Source: Lichenihabitans sp033947565 (lineage in GTDB: Bacteria; Pseudomonadota; Alphaproteobacteria; Rhizobiales; Beijerinckiaceae). From it: a stretch of DNA of 64,000 bases. The DNA lies in the NCBI RefSeq assembly GCF_033947565.1, contig NZ_JARPVX010000010.1:34229-98228 (forward strand), given 5' to 3'. A program made the position numbers and the translations under genes. Under the pieces are notes generated by a model. The model was given only the letters and a program-made list of their open reading frames with translations, ran no database searches and was not told where the DNA came from. Below are positions 1 through 8,893 of the stretch, piece by piece; the stretch's first letter is position 1; each line of letters begins with the position of its first letter.

Positions 1-609
1 GGGGTGGCGGCACGCCGAGCGTTGGTCGATGCCCTTGGGCAGGGTGCGCATGGCGGCGACGCGGTCGGTGATCTTCTGGCCGAGCAGCATGCCGCCGCCG
101 CCGGGCTTGGCGCCCTGGCCGATCACGATCTCGATGGCGTCGGCCTTGAGCAGGTCCTCGGGATTCATGCCGTAGCGCGAGGGCAGGTACTGGTAGACGA
201 GGGTGCGGCTTTGATCGCGCTCCTCGGTCGACATGCCGCCGTCGCCCGTGGTGGTCGAGGTGCCGGCCGCCGAGGCGCCGCGCCCGAGCGCCTCCTTGGC
301 GTTGGCCGACAGAGAACCGAAGCTCATGCCGGCCACCGTGATCGGGATCTTCAGTTCCAGCGGCTTTTTGGCGAAGCGCGAGCCGAGGACGACCTCGGTG
401 CCGCAACGCTCACGATAGCCTTCGAGCGGGTAGCGCGAGATCGAGGCCCCGAGGAACAGCAGGTCGTCGAAATGCGGCAACCGCCGCTTGGAGCCGCCGC
501 CACGGATGTCGTAGATGCCCGTCGTGGCGGCGCGACGAATCTCCGACAGCGTGTAGTCGTCGAAGGTCGCGGACTTGCGGGGAACAGTGGGCGGATTCTG
601 GTAGGACAT
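1..609 (-). CDS. glxD: GlxD/MgsC-like FMN-binding glutamate synthase domain protein, partial
   Basis: Seen: the frame opens at an ATG (609-607) and runs off the left edge, so only about 203 N-terminal residues are present. It reads MSYQNPPTVPRKS, then an ISRYPLEGYRERC segment, then ITVAGMSFGSLSANAKEALG and GGGGMLLGQK, which are typical of the FMN-binding TIM-barrel domain of glutamate synthase large subunits. Known: in glxBCD/mgsABC-type sets this protein supplies the synthase barrel, while separate polypeptides supply the amidotransferase and GXGXG domains. It follows glxC by 113 bases on the same strand. Inference: it makes glutamate-like or N-methylglutamate-like products with its neighbours. 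Which reaction cannot be told from sequence. Confidence 0.85.
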   Translation of the reverse strand, partial: MSYQNPPTVPRKSATFDDYTLSEIRRAATTGIYDIRGGGSKRRLPHFDDLLFLGASISRYPLEGYRERCGTEVVLGSRFAKKPLELKIPITVAGMSFGSLSANAKEALGRGASAAGTSTTTGDGGMSTEERDQSRTLVYQYLPSRYGMNPEDLLKADAIEIVIGQGAKPGGGGMLLGQKITDRVAAMRTLPKGIDQRSACRHP

Positions 610-722
610 GGAGGGCTTCCGCAATCCCTTCTTCTGCATCTGCGGAAGAAGGTGGCCCCGTGACGCGGGGTCGGATGAGGGTCAGTGCCTGCTTGCGCTT
701 CCGGGGCCTGCGCCGACCCCTT

Positions 723-1412
723 TCAGCCGTAGGCGTCGGCGTGATCGACGCTGAAATTGTAGAGGTTGCGGGCCGAACCGTAGCGCTTGAACTCTGCCGC
801 TTTCGCGTCCGTGATGCCGGCGCGGTCCAGCAAGGCCTGCACGGCGGCGAGGTGCTCGCTCCGCATAGGCTTCTCGATACAATCAGCCCCGAGGCTCTTC
901 ACGGAACCGCGCACGAACAATTTCGCCTCGTAAATCGAATCCCCGAGCGCATCGCCGGCATCGCCACAGACCACGAGGTGGCCGGCCTGGGCCATGAAGG
1001 CCGACATATGACCGATGGAGCCCCGCACCACGATGTCGATGCCTTTCATGGAAATGCCGCAGCGCGAAGAGGCGTTGCCCTCGATCACCAGCAAACCGCC
1101 CTTGCCGGTTGCCCCGGCATATTGGCTGGCATCTCCCTTCACCCGGACCTCGCCCGACATCATGTTTTCGGCAACGCCGGGGCCGGCGGAGCCATGCACG
1201 GTCACGATGGCCTCGCGGTTCATGCCCGCGCAATAATAGCCGACGCTTCCTTTGATCTCGACCATGATTGGGGCATTGACCGCGACCGCGACCGCGTGGC
1301 CGCCACGGGGGTTAAGCACCTCCCACAGCGTTTCATTGGTGCCGGGGCCCTGGCCGTGCAAAGCGGCGTTTAGGGCACGAAGCCCGGTCTGCGCGAGGTC
1401 GACGACGGGCAT
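723..1412 (-). CDS. glxC: GlxC/MgsB-like GXGXG-domain protein
   Basis: About 229 residues, matching the stand-alone C-terminal beta-helix (GXGXG) domain of glutamate synthase. Seen: repeated Gly-rich turns such as GSVGYYCAGMNREAIVTV, GPGVAENMMSGEVRV and GNASSRCGISMKGIDIVV, with the right-handed helix spacing of the family. Known: the domain is structural and scaffolds the ammonia tunnel between amidotransferase and FMN barrel. Its ATG overlaps the glxB stop by one base (TGATG), so it is translationally coupled to glxB, and glxD follows. The three domains of one large enzyme are thus split over three genes here. Confidence 0.88.
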   Translation of the reverse strand: MPVVDLAQTGLRALNAALHGQGPGTNETLWEVLNPRGGHAVAVAVNAPIMVEIKGSVGYYCAGMNREAIVTVHGSAGPGVAENMMSGEVRVKGDASQYAGATGKGGLLVIEGNASSRCGISMKGIDIVVRGSIGHMSAFMAQAGHLVVCGDAGDALGDSIYEAKLFVRGSVKSLGADCIEKPMRSEHLAAVQALLDRAGITDAKAAEFKRYGSARNLYNFSVDHADAYG

Positions 1413-2308
1413 CAGCGCTCCCAGAAGTAGACGGTGGCGGGCTCGGGCTCCCAGACGCGGGCCGCCTCGATGCCCGGCAGATCGACGAGTGCCCGATATT
1501 CCGAACCGAAGGCCACGTACCGGTCGGTCTCGGCCAGCACGGCGGGCTTGCAGGCGACCGGGTCGCGCAGCACGCCGAACCCGGTCTTGGTGCCGACCAC
1601 GAACGTGTAGAAGCCATCGAGGTCGTCGAGGCTTCTGGTCAGCGCCTTACCAAGGCTCAGGCCCTTGTCCATCTGGGCCGTGAGGTAGGCGGCCGCCACC
1701 TCGGAGTCATTCTCCGTCTCGAACGTCATGCCGGCGCGCTTCATGTCGCGGCGCAGGTTGTTGTGGTTCGACAGCGAGCCGTTGTGGACGAGGCATTGGT
1801 CGGCCCCTGTCGAGAACGGATGCGCGCCAAGCGTGGTGACGGCCGACTCCGTTGCCATGCGGGTGTGGCCGATGCCGTGCGTCCCTTGCATGTCGGCGAG
1901 CCCGAAACGCTGCGCAACGTCGGTCGGATGACCGACCTCCTTGTAGATCTCGATCGCATCGCCGGTCCCCATGACCCGCACGGCTGGATGGTTAGCCCGC
2001 AGCGCGTCCCGCACGGCTTTAACCCGATCGGCCGGCACGCTCAGAACCGCGTGGGTGCTCTTGCGATGAAGCGCGACTTCGGCGCCGATGCTTCGTGCCA
2101 AAGCTGCGTCGAGTCCATTGAAAGCGGCATCCGGTTCAACCGCTTGAACGGTGATTTTGGCCGTGCCAGCCAGCGGGGCTCCATAAACGGCGAAGCCGGC
2201 GCTATCGGGTCCCCGATCGCACATGGTGGTCAGCATGCCGGACAACAGCATACCCAGCTGCGGCCCCAGAGCCTCGTCCTTCAGGAATAATCCGACGATC
2301 CCGCACAT
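1412..2308 (-). CDS. glxB: GlxB/MgsA-like class II glutamine amidotransferase
   Basis: About 298 residues. The start at 2308 is chosen because it gives MCGIVGLF: processing of Met exposes the N-terminal Cys nucleophile that defines class II (Ntn) amidotransferases, and GGAG-like spacing (GGAG 7 bases upstream) fits. An upstream in-frame ATG would bury the Cys. Further family signatures are CDRGPDSAGFAVYG, HTRMATESAVTTLGAHPF, LVHNGSLSNHNNLRR and ENDSEVAAAYL. Known: the domain hydrolyses glutamine and passes ammonia to the synthase barrel, or is a GlxB relative of uncertain activity. First gene of a glxB-glxC-glxD operon. Confidence 0.88.
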   Translation of the reverse strand: MCGIVGLFLKDEALGPQLGMLLSGMLTTMCDRGPDSAGFAVYGAPLAGTAKITVQAVEPDAAFNGLDAALARSIGAEVALHRKSTHAVLSVPADRVKAVRDALRANHPAVRVMGTGDAIEIYKEVGHPTDVAQRFGLADMQGTHGIGHTRMATESAVTTLGAHPFSTGADQCLVHNGSLSNHNNLRRDMKRAGMTFETENDSEVAAAYLTAQMDKGLSLGKALTRSLDDLDGFYTFVVGTKTGFGVLRDPVACKPAVLAETDRYVAFGSEYRALVDLPGIEAARVWEPEPATVYFWER

Positions 2309-2642
2309 GCGCGCGCTCCGTTCGCCCTGCTTGTTCGTCAACAACTAACGCAGCGCAATTTCCATCACAAGAAACATTTATTCTTTGAGAGAAAAAGTGA
2401 TTGTGCGGGGCGCTTGAATGGCGACGCTGGCAGTCATCTTGAGCCGACAGGGCGAGCATCAGCCGTTTGCCGCATCGGGTGCCCGCAGCCGGTGGGTGCG
2501 CGCGGTCTGTCGCTTATGAGCGCACCGACGCTGAAGCGCGTGTCGATGGACTGCGGCGGCGACGGCCATCGGTTTAAACGACGCCGTGTCGAACGCGTTC
2601 GATCGGCGAAATCCGAAGCGGGCCAGCCCGTGGGCAGAGGCG
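2309..2642. promoter_or_regulatory. Intergenic region upstream of glxB with an inverted repeat
   Basis: No gene is seen in these 334 bases. An AT-rich patch contains the inverted repeat AAGAA-N7-TTCTT at 2369-2385, about 60-75 bases before the glxB start, which is a reasonable operator position for the XRE-cupin regulator encoded just upstream. The assignment is inference from position and symmetry only. Confidence 0.35.
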
Positions 2643-3350
2643 CTATCTCTCTTCTCGTGGATAGGAGATCACCGATAGGAAACGGATTGGCAGGCGGCGC
2701 AGTTCTTCGGGCCCGTGTGGGGCGTCTGCATCGAAGAACAGGCTGTCGCCGGGCTGCATGACGTATAGCTTCTTGGCGTGCCGATAGGCTACCTCACCCT
2801 CGATCATGTACAGGAACTCCAACCCGTCGTGCTGGAACAAGGGGAAAACGTCCGACTCCGCCGTCAACGTAATCATGTAAGGCTCGACCACCACGCGCGA
2901 CGAGCGGTCTCCTGAATGGCCAAGGAGGTGGTATTGATGACCATTGCGGGTGCCCCGGCGCTCGATCGCTAAACCCTGGCCAGCTTTCACGAAGACTGCG
3001 TCGCGTTTTTCCTCGTAACGGCGAAACAACGCCGTCACAGGGACGCCGAGCGCGCCAGACAGCGACTGCAACGTCGTCAATGAGGGCGAGGTCATACCGT
3101 TCTCGATTTTCGACAACATCCCGTTGGACAGCCCAGCCGCAGCAGCGAGATCCGACACCGTAAGGCCAAGTTTAGATCGGAACGCATGCACCTCCCGGCC
3201 TATAGCGACCTCAAGCAGATTGTCTCTCGCGCCCGTCAGCGCATGAGGATCCTGGGCAAGGCCGGAAGGGTGGTCGCCTTGCACAGCCACTTCCTGAGGC
3301 GGAAGGCCAGCGATTTTCGTCTTCCTTGACCCTTGCCTGTTTCTAGCCAT
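2643..3350 (-). CDS. XRE-family regulator with C-terminal cupin domain
   Basis: About 235 residues from the ATG at 3350 (another in-frame ATG lies 30 bases upstream). N-terminal helix-turn-helix: REVHAFRSKLGLTVSDLAAAAGLS followed by NGMLSKIENGMTSPSLTTLQ, classic XRE/Cro. The C-terminal third is a cupin sensor: HDGLEFLYMIEGEVAYRH and QPGDSLFFDADAPHGPEEL, with the two cupin motifs. Known: this architecture commonly controls polyamine, amino acid or glutamine-derived pathways, with the cupin binding a small ligand. It lies 334 bases upstream of glxB in the same direction, so it probably regulates that operon. The 265 bases between it and the next gene hold no gene. Confidence 0.85.
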   Translation of the reverse strand: MARNRQGSRKTKIAGLPPQEVAVQGDHPSGLAQDPHALTGARDNLLEVAIGREVHAFRSKLGLTVSDLAAAAGLSNGMLSKIENGMTSPSLTTLQSLSGALGVPVTALFRRYEEKRDAVFVKAGQGLAIERRGTRNGHQYHLLGHSGDRSSRVVVEPYMITLTAESDVFPLFQHDGLEFLYMIEGEVAYRHAKKLYVMQPGDSLFFDADAPHGPEELRRLPIRFLSVISYPREER

Positions 3351-3615
3351 CCCGCCCGTGCTCGTTGCGAGCCAATCCAATCAGGCTGGCCAAGAGACTG
3401 TCGCGGCAGAGTTACCAGCTACGAGCATCCGCGACTACACGTGCTGATTTGACGGAACACCCCTATCCAAGCGCTCGCCCAAATGACAAGCGTCGAACCA
3501 GAAGCAGCCAGACCGCTTTGGCACCCAAGTCGGTCACTCAGGAACTCATCGACCTTCCTGCAAAGCTAACGGGCGGGCTTGCAGGCGTATCGCTAGCCTT
3601 TTTACCGGCTTGCTT

Positions 3616-4344
3616 TCAGTGCTGCAGGATCCGGCTCAGGAAGGTCTTCGCGCGCGGCGAGGCCGTGTCGCCGAAGAACGCGGCCGCCGGGCAGTCCTCG
3701 GCGATCGTGCCGCCGTCGATAAAGACGACCCGGTGGGCGACTCGTCGAGCGAAGCCCATCTCGTGGGTGACGCACATCATAGTCATGCCGTCGCGGGCGA
3801 GCGCCGTCATCACGTCGAGCACCTCCGAAATCATTTCGGGGTCGAGCGCCGAGGTCGGCTCGTCGAACAACATGGCGAGCGGGTCCATGGCGAGCGCCCG
3901 GGCGATGGCGACGCGCTGCTGCTGACCGCCAGAAAGCTGGCCCGAATATTTTTTCGCGTGATCCACAAGGCCGACGCGGTCGAGCAGCGCCAAGCCCTTG
4001 CGACGGGCGAAGTCCGGGCTGCGGCCCAGCACCTTTTCGGGCGCCAGCGTCAGGTTTTCTAGGATGGAGAGATGCGGGAACAGTTCGAAATTCTGAAACA
4101 CCATGCCGACCCGGGCCCGCAACGACGGCAGGTCCGTCGTGGGGTCGCCGACCGAGATGCCGTCGACCGTGATCGTGCCAGCGTCGAAGGGCTCCAGCGC
4201 GTTGACGCATTTGATCAGCGTCGACTTGCCCGAGCCCGAAGGGCCGCACACCACCACGACCTCACCCTTGGCCACATGGGTGGAACAGTCCTTCAGCACT
4301 GGCGTGGCGCCGTAGCGCTTCGTCAGGTTGCGGATCTGGATCAT
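3616..4344 (-). CDS. Polar amino acid ABC transporter ATPase (GlnQ/HisP type)
   Basis: About 242 residues. Walker A is GPSGSGKST, Q-loop VFQNFELFPH, signature LSGGQQQRVAIARAL, Walker B LAMLFDEPTSALDPEM and H-loop CVTHEMGFAR; all catalytic residues are present. The sequence is of the polar amino acid (PAAT) group. Its ATG overlaps the stop of the fused oxidase by four bases (ATGA). It is the last gene of the operon that begins with the binding protein at 9724. Inference: energises uptake of the amino acid or opine-like compound degraded by the neighbouring enzymes. Confidence 0.92.
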   Translation of the reverse strand: MIQIRNLTKRYGATPVLKDCSTHVAKGEVVVVCGPSGSGKSTLIKCVNALEPFDAGTITVDGISVGDPTTDLPSLRARVGMVFQNFELFPHLSILENLTLAPEKVLGRSPDFARRKGLALLDRVGLVDHAKKYSGQLSGGQQQRVAIARALAMDPLAMLFDEPTSALDPEMISEVLDVMTALARDGMTMMCVTHEMGFARRVAHRVVFIDGGTIAEDCPAAAFFGDTASPRAKTFLSRILQH

Positions 4345-7241
4345 GCGGCGGCCCTGTTGTCGAAGCGCGCAATGGAAAAGCCCGACACGTCGCGATCGGT
4401 CACGCCGCGGGTCACGAGGTCGGCGGTGATGCGGCCGACGAGCGGCCCGAGCGTGTAGCCGTTCGACGTCACGGCATGGAAGAGGCCGGGCTGGCGCGGG
4501 TCCTCGCCGAGGATCGGTGCGCCATCGATGTTGATATTCATGGCGGCCCAGGACCGGACGACGTGCAGCTTGCCAAGGCCGGGCAGCACGCGCTGCGCCA
4601 CCCAGAGATTGCCCTCGAGGCTCGCCATCAAGGGCCGGGGGTGGCGATGCACCGGGTCGAGTCCGGCTGTCCAGCCACCGCCGATCAGGAACGAGCCGTT
4701 GCCGGCCTGCTTCAGGGTCAGGTGCCGGTCCGCATGGGCGACGAGGCAGGTCAGCGCCGGCGCGGCCGGCTCCGTCACGACCATCTGCAGCGGTGCGCCA
4801 TGCACCGGCACGTCGAGGCCGAGCAAGCGGCCCACCGTCGACGCGAAGGCGCCGGCCGCGTTGACGATGCGGCGCCCCAAAACGCTGCCGCGCGATGTCG
4901 CGATCTCGAAGCCATCCGGGAGTTGGGTGATGCCGGTGACAGCGGCGCGCCGTTCGATCCTTACCCCGGCCCGCAGCGCCGCCGTGAGGATCCCCTGGGT
5001 GGCAACGAGAGGGTTGATCTTGCCCTCGTCCGGACAATAGGCGGCGCCGATGAAATCGCCTGCGAGGGCAGGCTCGAGCCGGCGCAGGTCGGCGGCCGTG
5101 ATGACGTCGCAGCGGACGCCCTGGGCGCGTTCCACGCGGGTTTTCGCGTCCAGGAAGGCGAGGTCGCGCTCGGTTTCGGCCACCATCAGGCCGCCGGTGC
5201 GCTTGATCTCGAAGTCTGCCCCGAGCTCGCGCTCGAGCGCTCCCCAGAGCGCGATGGAGTCGTTCTGTAGCGGCAGGGTGCGGGCCGCGGGGCCGCCGCC
5301 GGCCTCGGCGCGGGCGCCATGGTCGAAGGACAGGAGCTGGCCATGAAGGCTGCCGGCGTTGCCGCCCGAGGCGAGGCTGTTCGGCTCGGCGCGATCGAGC
5401 ACCAGCACGTCGGCACCGGCCCGGGCCAGGAACAAGGCCGTCGACAACCCGGCGATGCCGGCGCCGATCACAACCACATCGGCCCTGAGGTCGCCATGCG
5501 GTTCGAGCGGTGTTGACGGAGGCGTCCAGTCGGCCAGGAGGCTGCGCTTATGGCCGCCCCATTCGGGCTTCTCCAGCGCCAGGGCGGCGAGCGGCACCGG
5601 GCGTAGCGGCATCTGCGGCGCGAAACCCGCGCGCTCGTCCGGTGCGGTTCGCACGAGGCGCTGCAGCGCTTCGCCGCAATAGCGGGCCTGGCAGCGGCCC
5701 ATGCCGGCGCGGGTGAGGCGCTTCAGGGTGGCGACGTCGCTCACCCCATGCTGTGCGATCGCCAGTTCCAGGGCGTCGCGGCTCAGGGCCTCGCAGCGAC
5801 ACAGGATCGTATTGGCGGTGGCACGGGACAGGCCTGGCGGCTCGGCGGCGAACAGGGCCCAAAGGTGACGCTGAAAAGTTTTCGCGCGGGCGAGGCGTTT
5901 AAGGGCCGGCCGGTCGTCAGCGGGCACTGGAAACCCGAGCTGCCGCGCGGCGGCGCGGCCCGCGAGCGTGCCCTGCTGGCGCGCCATGACGGCACCGCCG
6001 AAGCGACCGGCTTCGCCGGCTACCAGGATGTCGGGTTGCGAGGTGGCGCCGTAGGGATCGTGGTCGAGCGCCAGCCCGCCACCGCCATCGGCCCTGTAGC
6101 GACAGCCGAGAAGGCGCGGCAGCTCATGGGCCGGGCGGAATCCTTCGCCGATGGCCACGAGGTCGACATCGAGGTCTCGCGCACCCGCGTCGTCTGCCGC
6201 GCTCACGACGATGCGAGACACACGGCCGTCCCCCGCGGCCGTGACGACGCGGCTGTTCCACAGCACCGGGACGCCTGCTCGGCGCAGCGCCTGGAGGTGG
6301 CGCAACCCGGCCGCCGCGAGCTGCGGGCCGGCGCTGAAAAGCGCCGCCGCTTCGCGGGGTCGCGTCCAGGGCGGCGGCGCGGCCTCGATCACCGCAACCG
6401 GCGTAACGCCGTGGCGCAACAGTTCGACCGCCACCTGCAGGTTCAGCGGCCCATTGCCAGCGACCGCGATGCGGGCGCCGGGGACGACGCCGTCGCTGCG
6501 CAACAGGGTCTGCAGCGCGCCCGCCGTTATCACGCCTGGCAGCGTCCAGCCGGGGAACAAGGGCGCGGGCTCGTAGGCGCCGGTGGCGACGATCAGCCGG
6601 CGCGGGCGGATGCGCCGCGCGCCGCCATCGACGAGGCAGCCCACCACGAGGTCGCCGGCGGCCTCACGCTCGGCGCCCCATACGAAGCCGTTCGACAGGA
6701 GGTCGACGCCGCCTGCCCGCGCGCAAGCGATCAGGGCAGCCCCCTCGCGCGCCTGCCGGTCGGCCGCGGCGGTGCCGGTCGCGGGCTGCTTATAGTATTG
6801 GCCTCCGGCCACCGGGCGTTCGTCGATGAGCAGCACCGTGGCCCCGGCGGCACCGGCCTCCTGGGCCGCCGCGAGGCCGGCCGGGCCAGCGCCGACCACC
6901 AGAACATCGACGGCAATATCGGGAATAGACTGAGGTGCCTCGGCCAGGAACGCCAAGGTTTCGGCGCCGATGTCAGGTCTTTGCGGCTGCAGGCTCAATC
7001 GCATGCCGTCGTGCGCCTTGGTCAGGCAGGCGCGCTGTCCGGCGCGGTCGTCGATCGTCAGAAGGCAGTCGTGGCACACGCCCATGCCACAGAACGCACC
7101 ACGGGCGCTGCCGTCTTTTGCAGTACCTTGGGCCATGAAGCCTGCGGCCAGAAGTGCCGCCGCGACGCTCTCGCCCGGCACGGCAGACAAGGGCACGCCG
7201 TCGAGCGTCAGCCGCCAGGAAGCGCCGGCTCTAGCCAGCAT
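4341..7241 (-). CDS. Single-chain HcnA-HcnB-HcnC-like oxidoreductase (2Fe-2S / FAD / BFD-like / D-amino acid oxidase fusion)
   Basis: About 966 residues. Seen: residues 10-90 form a [2Fe-2S] domain with C51, C56, C59 and C72 (CGMGVCHDC...C). Residues 112-450 form a pyridine-nucleotide/FAD oxidoreductase with GAGPAG at 117-122 and a second nucleotide site at AGNGP near 261. A BFD-like Cys cluster follows: C481, C483, C517 and C522. From residue 588 onward there is a DAO-type FAD oxidase with GAGIAG at 593-598. Known: opine oxidases, HcnABC and the heteromeric D-hydroxyproline dehydrogenases carry these parts on two or three subunits. Here they are one chain in the order A-B-C. Neighbours are a DapA-family enzyme and an amino acid ABC importer. 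Inference: oxidises a D-amino acid, hydroxy-D-proline or opine. Confidence 0.85.
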   Translation of the reverse strand: MLARAGASWRLTLDGVPLSAVPGESVAAALLAAGFMAQGTAKDGSARGAFCGMGVCHDCLLTIDDRAGQRACLTKAHDGMRLSLQPQRPDIGAETLAFLAEAPQSIPDIAVDVLVVGAGPAGLAAAQEAGAAGATVLLIDERPVAGGQYYKQPATGTAAADRQAREGAALIACARAGGVDLLSNGFVWGAEREAAGDLVVGCLVDGGARRIRPRRLIVATGAYEPAPLFPGWTLPGVITAGALQTLLRSDGVVPGARIAVAGNGPLNLQVAVELLRHGVTPVAVIEAAPPPWTRPREAAALFSAGPQLAAAGLRHLQALRRAGVPVLWNSRVVTAAGDGRVSRIVVSAADDAGARDLDVDLVAIGEGFRPAHELPRLLGCRYRADGGGGLALDHDPYGATSQPDILVAGEAGRFGGAVMARQQGTLAGRAAARQLGFPVPADDRPALKRLARAKTFQRHLWALFAAEPPGLSRATANTILCRCEALSRDALELAIAQHGVSDVATLKRLTRAGMGRCQARYCGEALQRLVRTAPDERAGFAPQMPLRPVPLAALALEKPEWGGHKRSLLADWTPPSTPLEPHGDLRADVVVIGAGIAGLSTALFLARAGADVLVLDRAEPNSLASGGNAGSLHGQLLSFDHGARAEAGGGPAARTLPLQNDSIALWGALERELGADFEIKRTGGLMVAETERDLAFLDAKTRVERAQGVRCDVITAADLRRLEPALAGDFIGAAYCPDEGKINPLVATQGILTAALRAGVRIERRAAVTGITQLPDGFEIATSRGSVLGRRIVNAAGAFASTVGRLLGLDVPVHGAPLQMVVTEPAAPALTCLVAHADRHLTLKQAGNGSFLIGGGWTAGLDPVHRHPRPLMASLEGNLWVAQRVLPGLGKLHVVRSWAAMNINIDGAPILGEDPRQPGLFHAVTSNGYTLGPLVGRITADLVTRGVTDRDVSGFSIARFDNRAAA

Positions 7242-8127
7242 GGGAGAAGCGGAGGCCGAGCCGTGCCACCAACGCCTGCATGGCCTCGTCCTCGGCCGCC
7301 GGAAGCGGGAGGCGCGGCGGCCGTGGCGGGCCGACGGGCAGGCCCATATGGGTCAGCAATGCCTTGGTGGCCGCGACATAGCGGTGGCCGCCCACCGCCT
7401 CGATCACGGGCAGCCATTCCATGTAGAGCGCATGGGCCTCGCGCACCCTGTCGTGGTCGGCCACGAGGCTGAACAGCCGCGACAACGGCCCCGGTGCCAC
7501 GTTGGAGGCCACCGCGACCCAACCCTCGGCGCCCTCGACGAAGGATTCGAAACCGAGAATGCCGCCGAACACCGTCATGCGGTCGCCGCACAGGCGCAGG
7601 ATGTCGCGGATGCGGGTCACCTCCAGCGTCGATTCCTTGATGTAGCGGCAGTTGTCGATGGCCGCCAAGCGGGCCACCAGCGCGGGCCTGAGGTCGACGT
7701 TCGAGGTTGCCGGATTGTTGTACACCATCACGGGCAGGCCAATGGCGCCCGCGATAGCGTCGTAGTGATGCACGACCTCATCGTCGGTGGGGGTCGAATA
7801 GAACGGCGGGATCACCATGACGCCGTCGGCGCCGAGGCGCTCGGCCTGCCGGCTGAGCCGTACGGCCTCGCGGGTGTCCTCGGCCCCGGTGCCGACCAGC
7901 ACCGGCACGCGGCCCGCCGCGGTGCGGATCACGGTCTCGGCCACGGCGACGCGCTCGTCCTCGGACAACGACAGAAACTCGCCCGTCGAGCCAAGCGGGA
8001 TCAGGCCATGGATGCCCTCGCGGATCTGCCACTCGACAAAGGCCGCGAGCGCCGCGAGGTCGAGGCGTCCCTCGGCATCATTGGGGGTGATCATCACCGT
8101 ATAGGTGCCACGAAAGGTCTTGGGCAT
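7231..8127 (-). CDS. DapA (dihydrodipicolinate synthase)-family lyase/deaminase
   Basis: About 298 residues, the usual length for the family. Seen: GSTGEFLSLSEDER (substrate loop), VMVIPPFYSTPTDDE, the VYNNP motif and the Schiff-base lysine context YIKESTLEV. Known: class I aldolase-fold enzymes with these motifs include DapA, NanA, KDG lyase and pyrroline-4-hydroxy-2-carboxylate deaminase (HypD/LhpC). The gene overlaps the fused oxidase by 11 bases and follows the permease. Because a HypD-like deaminase acts directly on the product of D-hydroxyproline dehydrogenase, the pairing suggests a hydroxyproline-type pathway. No racemase or semialdehyde dehydrogenase is seen nearby, so this remains inference. 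Confidence 0.85.
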   Translation of the reverse strand: MPKTFRGTYTVMITPNDAEGRLDLAALAAFVEWQIREGIHGLIPLGSTGEFLSLSEDERVAVAETVIRTAAGRVPVLVGTGAEDTREAVRLSRQAERLGADGVMVIPPFYSTPTDDEVVHHYDAIAGAIGLPVMVYNNPATSNVDLRPALVARLAAIDNCRYIKESTLEVTRIRDILRLCGDRMTVFGGILGFESFVEGAEGWVAVASNVAPGPLSRLFSLVADHDRVREAHALYMEWLPVIEAVGGHRYVAATKALLTHMGLPVGPPRPPRLPLPAAEDEAMQALVARLGLRFSHAG

Positions 8128-8172
8128 GATGGTTGGTCCCGAGCGCCTTTGCGCTCCCGTGGTCAGATAGGG

Positions 8173-8862
8173 TCAGGCGCCCGCGGCGGTGGGCGGAGCG
8201 TCGCTACGGTCGGCGTAGCGTTCCAGCTGGCGCTGCACGAGCTGCCAGGCCGTGGTCATGGCGAGGTAGTAGAGCGCCGCGACGCTGAACAGTTCCAGCA
8301 CCTCGAACTGCTCCTGGATCAGCACCTGGGTGCGGCGCAGCAGCTCTTCCATGGAGATCACGGAGGTGATGGAGGTGGTCTTCAGCAACCCGTTCACGGA
8401 GTTGCCGAGCGGCGGCAGGACGATGCGCAGCGCCTGCGGCAGCACGATGTAGCGCATGATCTGCCGTTCGCGCATGCCGAGCGCGCGGGCGGCTCGCACC
8501 TGGCCGGGCGGCACGGCGCCGATGCCGGCCCGGATGATCTCGGCCAGATAGGCGGCCTCGTTCAGCGACAGGCCGATCAGCGCCGACTGCACCACGCCAA
8601 ACTTGATGCCGAGCTGCGGCAGCCCGGTGTAGATGACGATCAACTGCACCAGCAGCGGCGTGCCGCGGAACAGCCAGATGTAGAGCCCGGCCGGCGTGGA
8701 GATCAGCCGGAGTTGCGAGCGGCGCATCAGGGCCAGCACGAAGCCGAGCGCGAGGCCGCAGACCATGGACACGGCCGTCAGCCACAACGTCGCCCAGGCG
8801 CCGGCCAGGATGTAGGGGCTCACGAGGTACTCGAAGAACCCCGCCCAATCCCAGATCTTCAT
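8173..8862 (-). CDS. Polar amino acid ABC transporter permease
   Basis: About 229 residues from the ATG at 8862; an upstream in-frame start would add a basic tail with no membrane character. Seen: about five hydrophobic helices and the cytoplasmic EAA loop PPGQVRAARALGMRERQIMRYIVLPQALRIVLPPL, typical of HisM/GlnP permeases. It sits between the binding protein and the DapA-family gene. Only one permease gene is present, so the channel would be a homodimer. The C-terminus RSDAPPTAAGA is unremarkable. Confidence 0.9.
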   Translation of the reverse strand: MKIWDWAGFFEYLVSPYILAGAWATLWLTAVSMVCGLALGFVLALMRRSQLRLISTPAGLYIWLFRGTPLLVQLIVIYTGLPQLGIKFGVVQSALIGLSLNEAAYLAEIIRAGIGAVPPGQVRAARALGMRERQIMRYIVLPQALRIVLPPLGNSVNGLLKTTSITSVISMEELLRRTQVLIQEQFEVLELFSVAALYYLAMTTAWQLVQRQLERYADRSDAPPTAAGA

Positions 8863-8893
8863 GGGCCGAGGCTCGACGTCGCGGCTCGGGCGC

